Source: Spirochaetia bacterium (GTDB lineage: Bacteria; Spirochaetota; Spirochaetia; CADAEX01). From it: a stretch of 64,000 nucleotides of DNA. The notes beneath the pieces were generated by a model, which saw only the letters and a list, made by a program, of their open reading frames with translations, had not been told where the DNA came from and made no database searches. Within the stretch, counting starts at the first letter, position 1; each line of letters begins with the position of its first letter. This document shows positions 63,323 to 64,000 of the stretch, piece after piece. The stretch covers positions 1-64,000 of the forward strand of contig JAGCPA010000092.1 of the NCBI GenBank assembly GCA_017642445.1, read 5' to 3'. The translations under genes were made by a program, and so were the position numbers.

Positions 63323-63327
63323 ACGAT

Positions 63328-64000
63328 ATGAATATTCTTATAACTGGTGCAAATGGACAGCTTGGTAATGAAATACATAACTTAGAAAAAGATTCAAAGA
63401 ATAATTATTTTTTTACCAGTAGAGAAAATCTTGATATAACAGATAAAGGAAGAATCCAAAAATATATTTCTGATAATAGAATTGAAATAATTATTAATTG
63501 TGCTGCATATACTGCTGTCGAAAAAGCAGAAGAAGAGTTTAAAAGGGCAGATTTAGTAAATCATATAGCTGTAAAAAATCTTGCAGAAGTTTCAAAAGAA
63601 AATAGTGTATTTTTAATTCATATTTCAACAGACTATGTATTTGGTGGAGTCGGGAATCTGCCTTATAAAGAGGATGATATAGCTAATCCACTTGGTATCT
63701 ATGGAAAAACAAAGTTTGCCGGAGAACAGGCGATAAAGGATATAGGCTGTAAAGCATTAATTATTAGGACTGCATGGCTGTATTCCTCTTTTGGCAACAA
63801 CTTTGTTAAAACAATGATTAGGCTAATCTCTGAAAAAGAAAGTATAAAAGTAGTCTATGATCAGATTGGTTCTCCTACATATGCAGGTGATTTGGCAAAA
63901 ATTATTATTGATATAGTCGAAACAAGAAAGTACATAGACAACGAAGGAATATATCATTTTACTAACGAGGGTGTTATTTCCTGGTATGATTTTGCAGTTG
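63328..64000 (+). CDS. rfbD: dTDP-4-dehydrorhamnose reductase, 5' part (runs off the window)
   Basis: RfbD reduces the epimerised keto sugar to dTDP-L-rhamnose. The ATG is at 63328 and about 224 residues are visible before the window ends. Motifs: NILITGANGQLGNEI (NADP-binding), NCAAYTAVEKAEEE, ISTDYVFGG and catalytic YGKTKFAGEQ, then RTAWLYSSFGNNFV and DQIGSPTYAGDLA. The operon continues beyond the window. Confidence 0.96.
   Translation, partial: MNILITGANGQLGNEIHNLEKDSKNNYFFTSRENLDITDKGRIQKYISDNRIEIIINCAAYTAVEKAEEEFKRADLVNHIAVKNLAEVSKENSVFLIHISTDYVFGGVGNLPYKEDDIANPLGIYGKTKFAGEQAIKDIGCKALIIRTAWLYSSFGNNFVKTMIRLISEKESIKVVYDQIGSPTYAGDLAKIIIDIVETRKYIDNEGIYHFTNEGVISWYDFAV

Overview
The window comes from a diderm (LPS-making) bacterial chromosome, probably close to its replication origin. 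gyrB (3' end) and gyrA sit next to parA-parB, with three parS sites within 4 kb. My best guess is a spirochaete-like anaerobe: gyrB-gyrA adjacency, ParABS, GlnRS, SAH hydrolase and a full O-antigen locus occur together. I cannot prove the taxon from this sequence. No tRNA, rRNA, CRISPR array or intact transposon was recognised.

Region 1 (1-14.3 kb) is visibly GC-richer core genome: gyrB', gyrA, a NifU-domain protein, parA, parB, glnS, two tandem EamA transporters, the ribosome-assembly GTPase rbgA, a WecA/TagO-type undecaprenyl-phosphate sugar transferase, then ahcY, metK and an adenosine-kinase-like PfkB gene (SAM/SAH turnover).

Region 2 (14.3-24.1 kb) switches abruptly to AT-rich DNA and looks like a defence island. 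It opens with a perfect 18-bp inverted repeat and four 23-bp tandem repeats running into the promoter of a DUF4143-type ATPase. Then come a membrane KAP NTPase, a HEPN (ApeA-like) protein, a PLD-like (VPA1262-like) protein, an orphan helical protein and a DUF2971 protein.

Region 3 (24.1-32.2 kb) begins with a strong promoter and a GC-rich leader in front of a winged-helix regulator. A D12-class adenine methyltransferase, an AAA-TOPRIM (OLD-like) protein and a RADAR system (rdrA, a 73-aa ORF, rdrB) follow. rdrB abuts the first sugar gene with no intergenic base.

Region 4 (32.2-64 kb, continuing beyond the window) is a large co-directional O-antigen or surface-glycan operon. It has CDP-glucose genes (rfbF, rfbG, the latter with a C10 tract), an aldolase-like/2-hydroxyacid dehydrogenase pair, an acyltransferase, GtrB/GtrA plus a GT87-like membrane protein, a methyltransferase, a Wzm/Wzt ABC exporter, and an amino-deoxysugar set (2,3-dehydratase, Gfo/Idh reductase, DegT aminotransferase). 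Two related glycosyltransferase-like proteins follow, one fused to a PglD-like acyltransferase. Next is an unusual 13-gene acyl-building block (two KASIII, two ACPs, two SDRs, split transketolase, metallo-beta-lactamase hydrolase, AMP ligase, GNAT, LuxE, LuxC), then an LDH-fold dehydrogenase with a malate-type specificity residue, and dTDP-rhamnose genes rfbA-B-C-D'. I infer that a carrier-bound acyl or acyl-aldehyde is built and joined to an amino-deoxysugar. That block, and the KAP-HEPN-PLD-orphan cluster, are the best candidates for undescribed systems.
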